In this document: one piece after another, positions 36,096 through 44,919 of the stretch
How the letters are laid out: each line of letters begins with the position of its first letter
How positions within the stretch are numbered: position 1 is the first letter of the stretch
Source of the DNA: Haladaptatus cibarius D43
GTDB taxonomy: Archaea > Halobacteriota > Halobacteria > Halobacteriales > Haladaptataceae
Direction: 5' to 3'
Assembly: GCF_000710615.1 (NCBI RefSeq)
Contig: NZ_JDTH01000002.1
Coordinates: forward strand, 90,082-154,081
Length of the DNA: 64,000 bases
Program-made: the position numbers and the translations under genes
The notes under the pieces: generated by a model
What the model saw: the letters and a program-made list of their open reading frames with translations, nothing else
Database searches by the model: none
What the model was told of the DNA's origin: nothing

Positions 36096-37016
36096 ATGGC
36101 ACGCGACCAAAAGAGAAGTGAGAAACTCAATCGACGTTCGTTCCTGAAGACGGCTGGCGCTGCGGTAACCGCCACTGCCGGACTCGGTGTAGCGAGCACA
36201 GGCGTTTCGGCAAGCGAGTATGAGACGATTACCGTTTCGGCAGGCGAGACGAAGAACATCTCCGTCGGTTCCGGCGAAACGTTCGAGAACAAACTCATCG
36301 ACCAGAGCGCATCGGGCGCGTCGGTGATGATAGAGGCGAGCGGAAGCGACTGGACGATTCGAAACGTGGGCTTCAAGGGTGGTTGCAGTGCGAAGAATTT
36401 CGGTTCGTTCAGCATGATTCCGAGCGTTTCCTCGGGCGGCAAAGGCCTCATCGAGAACGTCTACATGGGCGACGGCGTCGAAACGAACAGCGCGAACGAA
36501 GCGGAACCCGGTGCAGTCTGGGTCAACGCGAACACGCCCCACGAGGGCGAACTGACGTTCCGCCACGTCAACATCCAGAAGTACGCGAACAACGGTCTGT
36601 ACGCGAGCGGCCCCGGTGCGGCACAGGGTGCGGGTGCGGGCGGCCCCGTCAAAGTCGAGGAATGTTACTGTGCGAACAACGACATCGCCAACGTTCGACT
36701 CGGCACGCCGGGTTCCTACGTCAAAGATTCCGTCATCGAGAACACGGACTCTTCCGTCCATCACCCGAACGGACCGAACAAGCGCGGAATCTGGGGCTGG
36801 TACGTTCCCATTACCGTCGAAAACTGCGACGTGAGCGTCACCGACTACGAGGCCGTCAACGGTGGCTTCCACGGTGGCGAAGTCGTCGTCAAGAATTCGC
36901 AGGTCGAAGGGCCGACCAGCGGCTCCGTCAAGACCCAAAGCGTCGAAAGCAATCCGAAAACGAAGATTCCGAAGAAGGTTCCCCAGAGCGCGGAGCAGGC
37001 CGCGAAAGGCAACTAA
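36096..37016 (+). CDS. Tat-exported right-handed beta-helix protein
   Basis: 306 residues. Twin-arginine signal N-R-R-S-F-L-K-T-A-G with cleavage near residue 37 (V-S-A). The mature part repeats short beta-strand units rich in Gly, Asn and Val (W-T-I-R-N-V-G-F-K-G, L-I-E-N-V-Y-M-G-D, C-D-V-S-V-T-D-Y), the look of a pectate-lyase-type beta-helix. No catalytic residues are assignable. It probably acts outside the cell, perhaps binding or trimming polysaccharide. The paralogue at 37155 shares the signal, the first ~190 residues and the promoter. Confidence 0.78.
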   Translation: MARDQKRSEKLNRRSFLKTAGAAVTATAGLGVASTGVSASEYETITVSAGETKNISVGSGETFENKLIDQSASGASVMIEASGSDWTIRNVGFKGGCSAKNFGSFSMIPSVSSGGKGLIENVYMGDGVETNSANEAEPGAVWVNANTPHEGELTFRHVNIQKYANNGLYASGPGAAQGAGAGGPVKVEECYCANNDIANVRLGTPGSYVKDSVIENTDSSVHHPNGPNKRGIWGWYVPITVENCDVSVTDYEAVNGGFHGGEVVVKNSQVEGPTSGSVKTQSVESNPKTKIPKKVPQSAEQAAKGN

Positions 37017-37085
37017 CTCTGCGGTAACGCGATATTTCTGGGCGTAAGCCCACCTTTTTCTGCCGTCAACGCGACAGCAATAGTA

Positions 37086-37133
37086 TTTAAATAATCCATT
37101 TCTCATTGAGACTGAATCGGAATCTACTTAAAT
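37086..37133 (+). promoter_or_regulatory. Tandem TATA-type promoter of the second beta-helix gene
   Basis: TTTAAAT at 37086-37092 and CTTAAAT at 37127-37133, the latter followed by CAGTAAGGTAGCATTGAA. The layout nearly repeats that at 36023-36071, so promoter and gene were duplicated together. The second box is about 22-27 bases before ATG 37155. Confidence 0.65.
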
Positions 37134-37154
37134 CAGTAAGGTAGCATTGAATTC

Positions 37155-38591
37155 ATGGCACGCGACGAAACGGCACGCGGTTCCGAGAGAAAGGGCCACC
37201 TGAATCGACGCTCGTACCTGAAGTTTGCAGGTGCAACGGCGGCAACGTTCGCGGCGACCGGGTCAGCGGTCGGCACGAACGAGTACGAGACGATTACCGT
37301 TCCCGCAGGCGAGACGAAGTCCATCGCGGTCGGCGACGGCGAAACGTTCGAGAACAAACTCATCGACATGAGCGCGAGCGGCGCATCGGTGCTCATCACG
37401 ACGATCGGTTCCGGCTGGACGATTCGGAACGTCGGCTTCAAAGGCGAACATCCCGGCGGTCACTACCTCATGACACCCGGCGTCTCCGACCCGGAAGGCA
37501 CCGCCCTCATCGAGAACGTCTACATGGGCGACGGACAGGCCCCGCGAACGAAAAGCGGCGGCATCTGGGTCGATGCAAACCTCCCCCACCAAGGCACCAT
37601 CACCTTCCGAAACGTCCACATCGCAGGTATGATCGACAACGGCCTGTACGGCTCAGGCCCCGGTGCACAGGGCTACGGCGGTAACCTCCACGTCGAATCC
37701 TCGTACTTCAAGGGCAACACCATCTCGAACGTTCGACTCAACTCGAAAACTCGCCCCTGTAACGTGACGAATACGGTTATCGACACGACCGGCGCGCAAC
37801 CCTGCGGCGTCGGCTGTTCCGCCCCCGGTTCCACCAACACGCGGGCAATCTGGTCGTGGTACGGCGAAACCCACCTCCGAAACTGCGACATCGTCGGCGA
37901 CATCGCCACCATCGACGGCGGCACCGTCACCGAAACGAACACCCGGATTGGAGAGGCTGCTGACCTGACTCCGCCGAAGGGCGTCCCGATGTCGGCCGAG
38001 CAGGCCGCGAGCGGCGCTGGCGGCAGTTCGGGCAACCGTAAACAAGCGACTCAGCAGAAACAGGCCAAGGCACAGGGACTTCCGAACGTCCTGAGCATTT
38101 CGAGTTCCGACGCCTCGACCGAAGCGAACTACGAGTTCGAGGTTACGGGCAAGGTCAAAAAATCCGCCAAGCGGGGCGGAACGAAGAGCAAAGAGGACAC
38201 AATCGAGAACGGCACCGTCTCCGGTGCGGTCGCTGGCGGTACCGACAGCTATCAGTTCGCCGGAACCCTCACGAAGTTCAGCCTCGACGGCAACGCGACC
38301 CTCTATCTGAACGGCAAGCGCGTCACGCCCGGCAAACTCGGCCTGCCGAAAACCCTCGTCATCGACGGAAGCAAGGGCGACGGGGCCAGCACCTACACCT
38401 TCGACATCGGCGGTTCGGTTGCGAAAGACGACGACCTCGGTTCCGCCAACGACTTCGATACGATTTCCGGCAAGCGAGTGAAAGGCAGAGTTATCGACGG
38501 CACGGACGCCTACCGGTTCTCCGGCGACTTACAGCGCATCGAAATCGACGGCGGCGCGAAAGCGTGGGTCAGCGTGGAGCAAAACCAATGA
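37155..38591 (+). CDS. Tat-exported beta-helix protein with two C-terminal beta repeats
   Basis: 478 residues. Tat signal N-R-R-S-Y-L-K with a hydrophobic core ending near residue 35. Residues about 38-290 form a beta-helix domain closely related to the gene at 36096 (E-T-F-E-N-K-L-I-D and W-T-I-R-N-V-G-F-K-G shared). A Gln/Lys/Gly linker leads to two ~66-residue repeats (about 314-400 and 412-478), each ending G-T-D-x-Y-x-F-x-G-x-L and an I/L-D-G strand. This second module is absent from the paralogue. It is exported and probably glycan-directed. It overlaps the small gene at 38588 by ATGA. Confidence 0.78.
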   Translation: MARDETARGSERKGHLNRRSYLKFAGATAATFAATGSAVGTNEYETITVPAGETKSIAVGDGETFENKLIDMSASGASVLITTIGSGWTIRNVGFKGEHPGGHYLMTPGVSDPEGTALIENVYMGDGQAPRTKSGGIWVDANLPHQGTITFRNVHIAGMIDNGLYGSGPGAQGYGGNLHVESSYFKGNTISNVRLNSKTRPCNVTNTVIDTTGAQPCGVGCSAPGSTNTRAIWSWYGETHLRNCDIVGDIATIDGGTVTETNTRIGEAADLTPPKGVPMSAEQAASGAGGSSGNRKQATQQKQAKAQGLPNVLSISSSDASTEANYEFEVTGKVKKSAKRGGTKSKEDTIENGTVSGAVAGGTDSYQFAGTLTKFSLDGNATLYLNGKRVTPGKLGLPKTLVIDGSKGDGASTYTFDIGGSVAKDDDLGSANDFDTISGKRVKGRVIDGTDAYRFSGDLQRIEIDGGAKAWVSVEQNQ

Positions 38592-38797
38592 GTAGCGTAC
38601 AGTGGAAACAGCTTCCAGCCGACCCCGACCTCGAAGGCGACCTCGGCTACGAAATCGACGAGTGGGACGTGATTCGCGCCAGCAAAAACGACAAGGGACG
38701 GCTCATGTTCCTCCCGAAAGACGAGGAGATGCTTCGCGACGACGCCTTCATCCTCGCGGAAGCGAGTTCGGTCTGCAACGTCGAAGATAGGGTGTAG
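38588..38797 (+). CDS. Small acidic protein of unknown function
   Basis: 69 residues, soluble, rich in Asp and Glu, without signal peptide. It begins M-S-S-V-Q-W-K-Q-L-P and includes G-R-L-M-F-L-P-K-D-E-E-M-L. The start overlaps the beta-helix stop by ATGA, so it is translated with an exported protein and might be its cytoplasmic partner or an unrelated rider. I do not recognise the family. Confidence 0.6.
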   Translation: MSSVQWKQLPADPDLEGDLGYEIDEWDVIRASKNDKGRLMFLPKDEEMLRDDAFILAEASSVCNVEDRV

Positions 38798-38911
38798 GAA
38801 CTCTCGGTTCCTCGCCGGCGTTTTTCCTGCTTTGAAACTGGAGTAGCTACAGCGAGAAGGGTAGACTGGGTACAGCCTGCGGCTGAAACAGAACCAACCG
38901 TGAAAACGCGG

Positions 38912-39463
38912 CTACTGCCCCTCCGCCCGCCGAAGTTCCGGCGGCGTCCCCTGCACGGTTCGCCGCCGGTAGTAGACATACTGGCCGATGGCGGAGAGCG
39001 CGTAGACGACCAAAATGAGTATCGCGGTTGCGATTCCCGAAAGGAGGACGAACGGGTAGATTTCGAACCAGACGCCGAGAACGAGCAGGATGCTTCCGGC
39101 TGACAGCGCCAGATAGTATCTGTCCCACGGGATTTCCGGTCGGGAGACGTCCCTGAGGTAGGTGTCGAGTTCCCGTGCGCGACGCGAGAGGCTTACCTTC
39201 CCGTCTTCGCGGTCGTACTCGATGATTTTGGCATCGTCCAACTTCGGGAGATGCGTCTGGTAGAGCGAGATGTACACTCGTTTTCGCTGGTCGCTCGTGA
39301 TTTCGGCGGTCGTCGTGTCGTTTTCCCACGCCGCGACTTGTTCGGTCAGACCGGACAGTTCGACAGTTCCCCCCTCTCGACGCAGGTAGTAGAGCGCGTA
39401 CCGCCGTCGCGGACTCTTGAGAACTTCGAACACTTGGTCCTGTGAGAGTCCGGAACTAGCCAT
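38912..39463 (-). CDS. Membrane-anchored DUF7344-type winged-helix protein
   Basis: 183 residues from ATG 39463 (a start at 39490 is also in frame). N-terminal winged helix: F-E-V-L-K-S-P-R-R-R-Y-A-L-Y-Y-L near residue 10 and S-L-Y-Q-T-H-L-P-K-L-D-D near 65. Two hydrophobic helices near residues 115-160 (Y-Y-L-A-L-S-A-G-S-I-L-L-V-L-G and L-S-G-I-A-T-A-I-L-I-L-V-V-Y). A membrane-tethered DNA-binding protein could sense envelope state; its position inside the surface cluster fits that, but it is inference. Confidence 0.75.
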   Translation of the reverse strand: MASSGLSQDQVFEVLKSPRRRYALYYLRREGGTVELSGLTEQVAAWENDTTTAEITSDQRKRVYISLYQTHLPKLDDAKIIEYDREDGKVSLSRRARELDTYLRDVSRPEIPWDRYYLALSAGSILLVLGVWFEIYPFVLLSGIATAILILVVYALSAIGQYVYYRRRTVQGTPPELRRAEGQ

Positions 39464-39579
39464 CGTGTGAAGACAGAGTTTGGCGACCACTCATCGGAAA
39501 CAGTACACCTCCTTCGCTTCGTGACCACCCCGCAGTCACAGATGCCACCACCGCATATACCGGCTATCGCCACTGCTAC

Positions 39580-39588
39580 ACTTTGTTA
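39580..39588 (-). promoter_or_regulatory. GTAACAAAG, loose motif copy before the membrane HTH gene
   Basis: Differs from ATAACAAAG at the first base. It lies about 116 bases before ATG 39463. Less certain than the other copies. Confidence 0.35.
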
Positions 39589-39730
39589 CCACGGTGCTGT
39601 TCGGGGGTAGCGTCGCCATACAGACGGACAGTCGGCGTATATCCCGTCATTTCGGCCCCGAAACGTAGATTACGGCGATTCAACTGCCGCTGTCGGGGCT
39701 AGTCTCGAACTACCACCCGCCAAGGAGCGT

Positions 39731-39739
39731 ATAACAAAG
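39731..39739 (+). promoter_or_regulatory. ATAACAAAG motif before the sugar-nucleotide operon
   Basis: Exact copy 138 bases before GTG 39878 (114 before the alternative GTG 39854). If it is a core promoter, the transcript has a leader of about 80-110 bases. Confidence 0.5.
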
Positions 39740-39877
39740 AGGACTGGTAGGCATGGAGGGAATAACGCCTGTTCGCCGTTCTCACGGCCGAAACGGGCTA
39801 TCCACGACCCAACCTATGAACTCACTACTAACCACTGACACGCCCTGCGACCCGTGTCCCGACAGGGGTGGTCATCG

Positions 39878-40456
39878 GTGACCGAACCGCAGAGTCAAGA
39901 CCGAAGCGTCCATGCAGACGCGACAGTCGGCTACGCCTACTCCGAGGACTCGACCGACCCCGTCATCGGCGACGATGCGACCATCCGGTCGGGAACCGTC
40001 ATCTACGACGACGTAACGATTGGTGACGGGTTTTCGACCGGCCACGGTGCGCTCGTCCGGGAAGAGACGAGTATCGGCGACGAAGTCGTCGTCGGAACGA
40101 ACGCGGTCATCGACGGACAGACGACCATCGGCTCTCGCGTGAGTATGCAGACGAACGTCTACGTGCCGACGAACACCACCATCGGAGAACGCGTGTTCAT
40201 CGGGCCGTCGGCGACGTTCACGAACGACAGATACCCGATTCGACGCTCGTTCGAACTCGAAGGCCCGACAATCGAGGACGACGTTTCAATCGGCGCGAAC
40301 GCCACGCTCCTGCCCGGCGTTACGGTCGGCAAAGGTTCTTTCGTCGCAGCGGGTGCCGTCGTGATAGATGACGTTCCGCCCGGAACCCTCGCGGTCGGCG
40401 CACCCGCCGAACACCGTCCGCTCCCCGAGTCGCTTACGGGAGGAAACGACATTTGA
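39878..40456 (+). CDS. Left-handed beta-helix N-acetyltransferase (WbpD-like)
   Basis: 192 residues from GTG 39878, chosen because GGGGTGG lies 7-13 bases upstream; GTG 39854 is also open. Hexapeptide repeats ([30 protein letters not shown]) form a left-handed beta-helix. N-D-R-Y-P-I-R-R near residue 119 is typical of acetyltransferases acting on 3-amino UDP-sugars (WbpD/WlbB group). It would acetylate the 3-amino group made by the next gene's product. It overlaps the aminotransferase, which starts with TTG. Confidence 0.82.
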   Translation: MTEPQSQDRSVHADATVGYAYSEDSTDPVIGDDATIRSGTVIYDDVTIGDGFSTGHGALVREETSIGDEVVVGTNAVIDGQTTIGSRVSMQTNVYVPTNTTIGERVFIGPSATFTNDRYPIRRSFELEGPTIEDDVSIGANATLLPGVTVGKGSFVAAGAVVIDDVPPGTLAVGAPAEHRPLPESLTGGNDI

Positions 40457-41529
40457 TTCCTATCGCCGACCCTGAACTGGGAGCAGAAGAAATCGAGTCG
40501 GCAATCGACTGTCTCGAAAGCGGACAGTTGGCGGACGGCCCCGAAGTCAGGACGTTCGAATCGGAGTTCGCCGACTTCTGCGGGGCGGAGTTCGGCGTCG
40601 CCGCGAGCAACGGGACGACCGCCCTCCACGCCGCCTTCGCCGCGCTGGAAATCGGAGAGGGGGATACGGTCGTCACCTCGCCGTTCTCCTTCGTTGCCAG
40701 CGCGAACGCGATCCGACTGGCCGGGGCGGAACCCGTCTTCGCCGACATCGACCCGGCGACGTACACGCTAGACCCCTACGCCACGGAGGAGGCGGTGCGG
40801 GAACACGAGGCGGACGCCATTCTTCCGGTTCACCTCTACGGCTTGCCAGCGAACATGGGCCATCTCGAAGACATCGCCGAAACGCACGACATTCCGCTCA
40901 TCGAGGACGCCGCCCAAGCGCACGGCGCGGCGTTCGACGGGCAACCAGTCGGGTCGTTCGGCGACGCGGCCTGTTTCTCCTTCTATCCGACGAAGAACAT
41001 GACGACGGGGGAAGGAGGGATGGTGACGACCGACCGCAGAGACGTGGCCGAGCGCGCGGCGAGTTTTATCAACCACGGCCGAACCGCGGGAGGTGGCTAC
41101 GACCACGTTCGTCTCGGCCACAACTTCCGCATGACGAGCATGGCCGCGGCAATCGGTCGCGTGCAGTTGTCGCGCCTGCCGGAGTACAACGAAACCCGAC
41201 GCGCGAACGCGGCGTACCTCTCCGACAGACTCCGGGGGTCGTCCGTGACGACCCCCGTCGAACCGGACGACCGGCGGCACGTCTACCATCAGTACACCGT
41301 GCGCACGGACGACCGCGAGGGTCTGAAGCAGTATCTCGAATCGGCGGGCGTCGGAACCGGCGTCTACTATCCGACGCCCATCCACGAACAGCCAGCGTAC
41401 CGACACGTCGAACACGACGCCCCGATTTCGGAGCGGGCCGCGGAAGAAGTGCTTTCGTTGCCGATTCATCCGGGGCTGTCGAGCGACGACGTGCGAACCA
41501 TTGCATCCGTGATTACGAGTTATGAGTGA
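40453..41529 (+). CDS. DegT/DnrJ/EryC1-family sugar aminotransferase (WbpE-like)
   Basis: 358 residues from TTG 40453, overlapping the previous stop. PLP-dependent aminotransferase adding an amino group to a keto-sugar nucleotide. PLP-site features: [11 protein letters not shown] near residue 55, E-D-A-A-Q-A-H-G-A near 150, and the Schiff-base Lys in Y-P-T-K-N-M-T near 181. N-H-G-R and the C-terminal L-P-I-H-P-G-L also fit. Overlap with the oxidoreductase that makes the 3-keto substrate supports the WbpE role. Confidence 0.87.
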   Translation: MIPIADPELGAEEIESAIDCLESGQLADGPEVRTFESEFADFCGAEFGVAASNGTTALHAAFAALEIGEGDTVVTSPFSFVASANAIRLAGAEPVFADIDPATYTLDPYATEEAVREHEADAILPVHLYGLPANMGHLEDIAETHDIPLIEDAAQAHGAAFDGQPVGSFGDAACFSFYPTKNMTTGEGGMVTTDRRDVAERAASFINHGRTAGGGYDHVRLGHNFRMTSMAAAIGRVQLSRLPEYNETRRANAAYLSDRLRGSSVTTPVEPDDRRHVYHQYTVRTDDREGLKQYLESAGVGTGVYYPTPIHEQPAYRHVEHDAPISERAAEEVLSLPIHPGLSSDDVRTIASVITSYE

Positions 41530-42499
41530 ATCAATCAACGCGGTCGTTATCGGCGTTGGAAGTATGGGTCGCCATCACGCCCGCGTCTACAGCGAACTGC
41601 CGGAGGTCAACCTCGTCGGCATTCACGACGTGGACGAGAAACGAGCATCCGAAGCCGCCCGCGACCACGGGTCGCAGGCGGTCGGTATGGAGGAAGCAAT
41701 CCGCGAAGCGGACATCGCCTCCATCGCCGTTCCGACGCCCTATCACTACGAGACGGCGAAACGGTGCATCGAAGGTGGCGTTCACATCCTCGTCGAAAAA
41801 CCGTTCGTCGCGGAACCGGAGGAAGGCCGAGACCTCATCGCACGCGCAGAGAACGCGGGTGTCACGATACAGGTCGGCCACATCGAACGGTTTAATCCGG
41901 CGATTCGAACCCTCTCGGAAATCGTCTCCGAGCTCGACATCATCGCCATCGACGCACAGCGACTCGGCCCGCCGCCGGAGGGCCGGGCCGTGGACGTGAG
42001 CGCGGTGATGGATTTGATGATTCACGATTTGGACGTGCTGCTCTCCATCGTGGACGACGACATCACCTCGGTAACCGCGATCGGAACGCAGGACAACCGC
42101 TACGCCAGCGCGAACATCGAGTTCGACGGCGGCGTCGTCGCCGGATTGACGGCGAGTCGCGTGACGCAGGAAAAGGTTCGAAAACTCTCGATTACGGCCG
42201 AAGAGTGCCGAGTGAACGTCGATTACACCAATCAGTCGGTGGAGATTCACCGCCACTCCATGCCGGAATACATCGAGGACAACGGCGATCTGCGCTACCG
42301 CCACGAGAGCATCGTGGAACGGCCAACCGTCGAAAACGGCGAACCGCTGAAAAACGAACTTCGCTCGTTCGTTCGAAGTGTAACCACGGGTTCGACGCCG
42401 GTCGTGACCGGCGAGGACGGCCTTCGCGTCCTCGAAGTCGCGCGGGAAATCGACGATTTGGCGTCGGGGTTACGCGAACAGGAGGTGCATCTCGGGTGA
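41522..42499 (+). CDS. Gfo/Idh/MocA-family sugar-nucleotide 3-oxidase (WbpB-like)
   Basis: 325 residues. NAD-binding Rossmann fold with G-V-G-S-M-G-R-H-H near residue 13, the family motif V-E-K-P-F near 92 and a catalytic-type H-D-L-D in the I-H-D-L-D-V-L segment near 170. Members oxidise sugar hydroxyls; WbpB and WlbA oxidise C3 of UDP-GlcNAcA before amination. It overlaps the aminotransferase by 8 bases and the dehydrogenase by GTGA, giving a gene order expected for that pathway. Confidence 0.85.
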   Translation: MSESINAVVIGVGSMGRHHARVYSELPEVNLVGIHDVDEKRASEAARDHGSQAVGMEEAIREADIASIAVPTPYHYETAKRCIEGGVHILVEKPFVAEPEEGRDLIARAENAGVTIQVGHIERFNPAIRTLSEIVSELDIIAIDAQRLGPPPEGRAVDVSAVMDLMIHDLDVLLSIVDDDITSVTAIGTQDNRYASANIEFDGGVVAGLTASRVTQEKVRKLSITAEECRVNVDYTNQSVEIHRHSMPEYIEDNGDLRYRHESIVERPTVENGEPLKNELRSFVRSVTTGSTPVVTGEDGLRVLEVAREIDDLASGLREQEVHLG

Positions 42500-43851
42500 G
42501 CCTACGGGAAGCAAAAACGCTCTACGGAAGCGACGTTGACGCGAACGACCAGCGCGAAGCGTTCCGTTCGGGAAACGTCCCGGTCGCGGTGTACGGCCTC
42601 GGCAAGATGGGCCTGCCCCTCGCGGCGGTGTACGCAGAAACCTGCGGCAACGTCGTCGGCGCGGACATCGACCCCGAAGTCGTCGCCGCCATCAATCGCG
42701 GCGACTGCCACGTCAAGCGCGAACCCGGACTCCCCGAACTCGTTTCCGAGACGGTCGAGTCGGGGGCGCTTCGAGCAGTCGAATCGCCGACGAAAGCGGC
42801 ACACGAGGCCGCGATTCACGTCGTCATCGTCCCGACGCCGATTACGGATTCGAACGAACCCGACCTCGCCATCCTTCAGTCGGTGGCCGAAGCCATCGCC
42901 GAAGGACTCGAACCGGGTGACCTCGTCGTGGTCGAATGCACGGTTCCGCCGGGGACGACCCGCGACGAACTGCTCCCGCTGTTGGAGCGCGAGAGCGGGC
43001 TTTCGCGCGAGGAGTTCGGCGTCGCAGTTTGTCCGGAACGAACCGCAAGCGGGCGCGCCTTGGAGGACATTCGCGGAGCCTACCCGAAAGTCGTCGGCGG
43101 CGTGGACGACGAAAGCACCCGCGTTGCGGAACTCGTCTACGGCGAACTCACCGACAACGACGTGATTCCCGTGCCGAATGCGACGACCGCGGAGGCGGTG
43201 AAAGTGTTCGAGGGCGTCTACCGCGACGTGAACATCGCGCTGGCGAACGAACTCGCCAAAATCGCCGACGACGCCGGAATCAGCGTCAACGGGGCAATCG
43301 AAACGGCGAACACCCAGCCCTTCTGTGACATCCACAAACCGGGGCCCGGCGTCGGGGGGCACTGCATTCCGTACTACCCGTACTTCCTCGTAGAGCAGTT
43401 CGACGCGGAGTTCCCGCTTCTGCGAACCGCCCGCGAGGTGAACGATTCCATGCCCGCCTTCACGGTCGAAAAGACCGCGGAGTTGCTGGCCGAAGAAGGA
43501 AAACCGGTGTCGGACTCGCGAGTGCTCGTCCTCGGACTGACGTATCGTCCGGGTGTAGAGGAAACGCGGGCGACCCCCGCAAAGCCGATTTGCGCAGACC
43601 TCACGGAACGCGGTGCAGAGGTGTTCGCCGTTGACCCCATGTTGGATGACATCTCGGGATTCGACGCGACGAACGTCGCGCTCGAATCCCTCGGCGAGTA
43701 CGAGTTCGACGCCGCAATCCTCGTCACCAACCACGACGAGTTCGCGGGCATCGACTGGGCCGGATTCGACCCGATGGTGGTCGTGGACGGCCGGGACGCT
43801 CTCGACCTGTCGTGGTCGAATCATCGAGTCTACACCATCGGAGGTGACTGA
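42496..43851 (+). CDS. UDP-N-acetyl-hexosamine 6-dehydrogenase (WecC/WbpA family)
   Basis: 451 residues from GTG 42496, coupled to the previous stop (GTGA); a far-upstream ATG in frame yields only shadow sequence. Oxidises C6 of a UDP-HexNAc to the uronic acid. Rossmann motif G-L-G-K-M-G-L-P near residue 32, V-E-C-T-V-P-P-G-T near 148, and catalytic Cys in G-V-G-G-H-C-I-P near 288. The C-terminal UDP-binding domain has V-L-G-L-T-Y-R-P-G-V. Whether it acts on UDP-GlcNAc or UDP-ManNAc cannot be told by eye. The next gene begins directly after the stop. Confidence 0.88.
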   Translation: MSLREAKTLYGSDVDANDQREAFRSGNVPVAVYGLGKMGLPLAAVYAETCGNVVGADIDPEVVAAINRGDCHVKREPGLPELVSETVESGALRAVESPTKAAHEAAIHVVIVPTPITDSNEPDLAILQSVAEAIAEGLEPGDLVVVECTVPPGTTRDELLPLLERESGLSREEFGVAVCPERTASGRALEDIRGAYPKVVGGVDDESTRVAELVYGELTDNDVIPVPNATTAEAVKVFEGVYRDVNIALANELAKIADDAGISVNGAIETANTQPFCDIHKPGPGVGGHCIPYYPYFLVEQFDAEFPLLRTAREVNDSMPAFTVEKTAELLAEEGKPVSDSRVLVLGLTYRPGVEETRATPAKPICADLTERGAEVFAVDPMLDDISGFDATNVALESLGEYEFDAAILVTNHDEFAGIDWAGFDPMVVVDGRDALDLSWSNHRVYTIGGD

Positions 43852-44919
43852 ATGTACGAGGGACACACCGTCGCCGTCGTGATTCCGGCGTACAACGAGG
43901 AAGGATTGGTCGGACGCGTCATCGACACCGTGCCCGAGTTCGTCGATAGGGTGTACGCCGTAGACGACTGTTCGACCGACGAAACGTGGGACGAAATCCG
44001 CGCTCACGCCGGGCGGACAGTTCCGATTACCGACGGTGGCGACACCGATTCTCCGTTCGACCAGCGCGTCGTCCCGATTCGACATTCGGCAAATCGGGGC
44101 GTCGGCGCGGCCATCAAAACCGGCTACTGTCGCGCTCGGGAGGACGGAATCGACGTGACCGCGGTAATGGCCGGAGACGGGCAGATGGAACCCGACATGC
44201 TGGCCCGCGTCATCCAACCGATTGTCGATGGCCGCGCCGACTACGCGAAAGGAAACCGGCTTTCGACGCCGGGATTCCGCGAAGGAATGTCGACGTGGCG
44301 GAGTTTCGGCAACTGGCTCCTGACCTTTCTCACGAAGGTCGCAAGCGGCTACTGGGGGATGGTTGACCCGCAGAACGGCTACACCGCGATTTCGGGACGG
44401 GCGCTCTCCGAGTTGGACATCGAAGCCGTCTACGACGATTACGGCTTCGCAAATGCGTTGCTGGTCAGATTGAACGTCCACGACATGCGGGTTGCCGACG
44501 TGACCATGCCCGCCGTGTACGGCGACGAACGAAGCACGATTCGGTACACGACGTTCGTGCCGAAACTGTCCGCGCTGCTGTTGTGGGGATTCCTCTGGCG
44601 ACTCAAAGCAAAATACCTCGTCAGGGATTTCCACCCACTCGCGTTCCTGTACGGTCTCGGTGCGCTGGGGACGGGCGCAGGCCTGCTCACCCTGCTTCGA
44701 AAGCAGCGCGAAACGAACGACGGCCTTTCGGCTACACTCCTCGGTGGCCTCTGTATCGTGCTTGCGATGACGTTTGACAGGCACGCGAACGAGGGACTGG
44801 AAGAACGCGACGAGTTGGAAGTTCACGGCGAGATGGAGGACGACTGGAAGGGACAGCGCGACTGGCAAGAACAAGACGAGTGGAAACCACGGGACGGCGG
44901 GGAGGTGCACGACGAATGA
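43852..44919 (+). CDS. Family 2 glycosyltransferase (dolichol-phosphate-sugar synthase type)
   Basis: 355 residues. GT-A domain: V-V-I-P-A-Y-N-E-E near residue 8, V-D-D-C-S-T-D near 40, D-G-Q-M-E-P-D near 108 (DxD-like metal site) and a K-G-N-R segment near 137. Two C-terminal hydrophobic helices (about 255-310) anchor it. The last ~45 residues are an odd Asp/Glu/Trp-rich hydrophilic tail. It resembles DPM1-like enzymes that charge dolichol phosphate or extend lipid-linked glycans. It is coupled by ATGA to the epimerase, with a GGAGGTG Shine-Dalgarno sequence. Confidence 0.85.
   Translation: MYEGHTVAVVIPAYNEEGLVGRVIDTVPEFVDRVYAVDDCSTDETWDEIRAHAGRTVPITDGGDTDSPFDQRVVPIRHSANRGVGAAIKTGYCRAREDGIDVTAVMAGDGQMEPDMLARVIQPIVDGRADYAKGNRLSTPGFREGMSTWRSFGNWLLTFLTKVASGYWGMVDPQNGYTAISGRALSELDIEAVYDDYGFANALLVRLNVHDMRVADVTMPAVYGDERSTIRYTTFVPKLSALLLWGFLWRLKAKYLVRDFHPLAFLYGLGALGTGAGLLTLLRKQRETNDGLSATLLGGLCIVLAMTFDRHANEGLEERDELEVHGEMEDDWKGQRDWQEQDEWKPRDGGEVHDE

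Larger units (their letters stand above)
39464..39877. other. Divergent intergenic region upstream of the sugar-nucleotide operon
   Basis: About 410 bases without a gene. It holds a looser GTAACAAAG on the minus strand (39580-39588) facing the HTH gene, and ATAACAAAG on the plus strand (39731-39739) facing the sugar operon. The rest is G+C-rich and shows no hairpin I can support. Confidence 0.5.
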
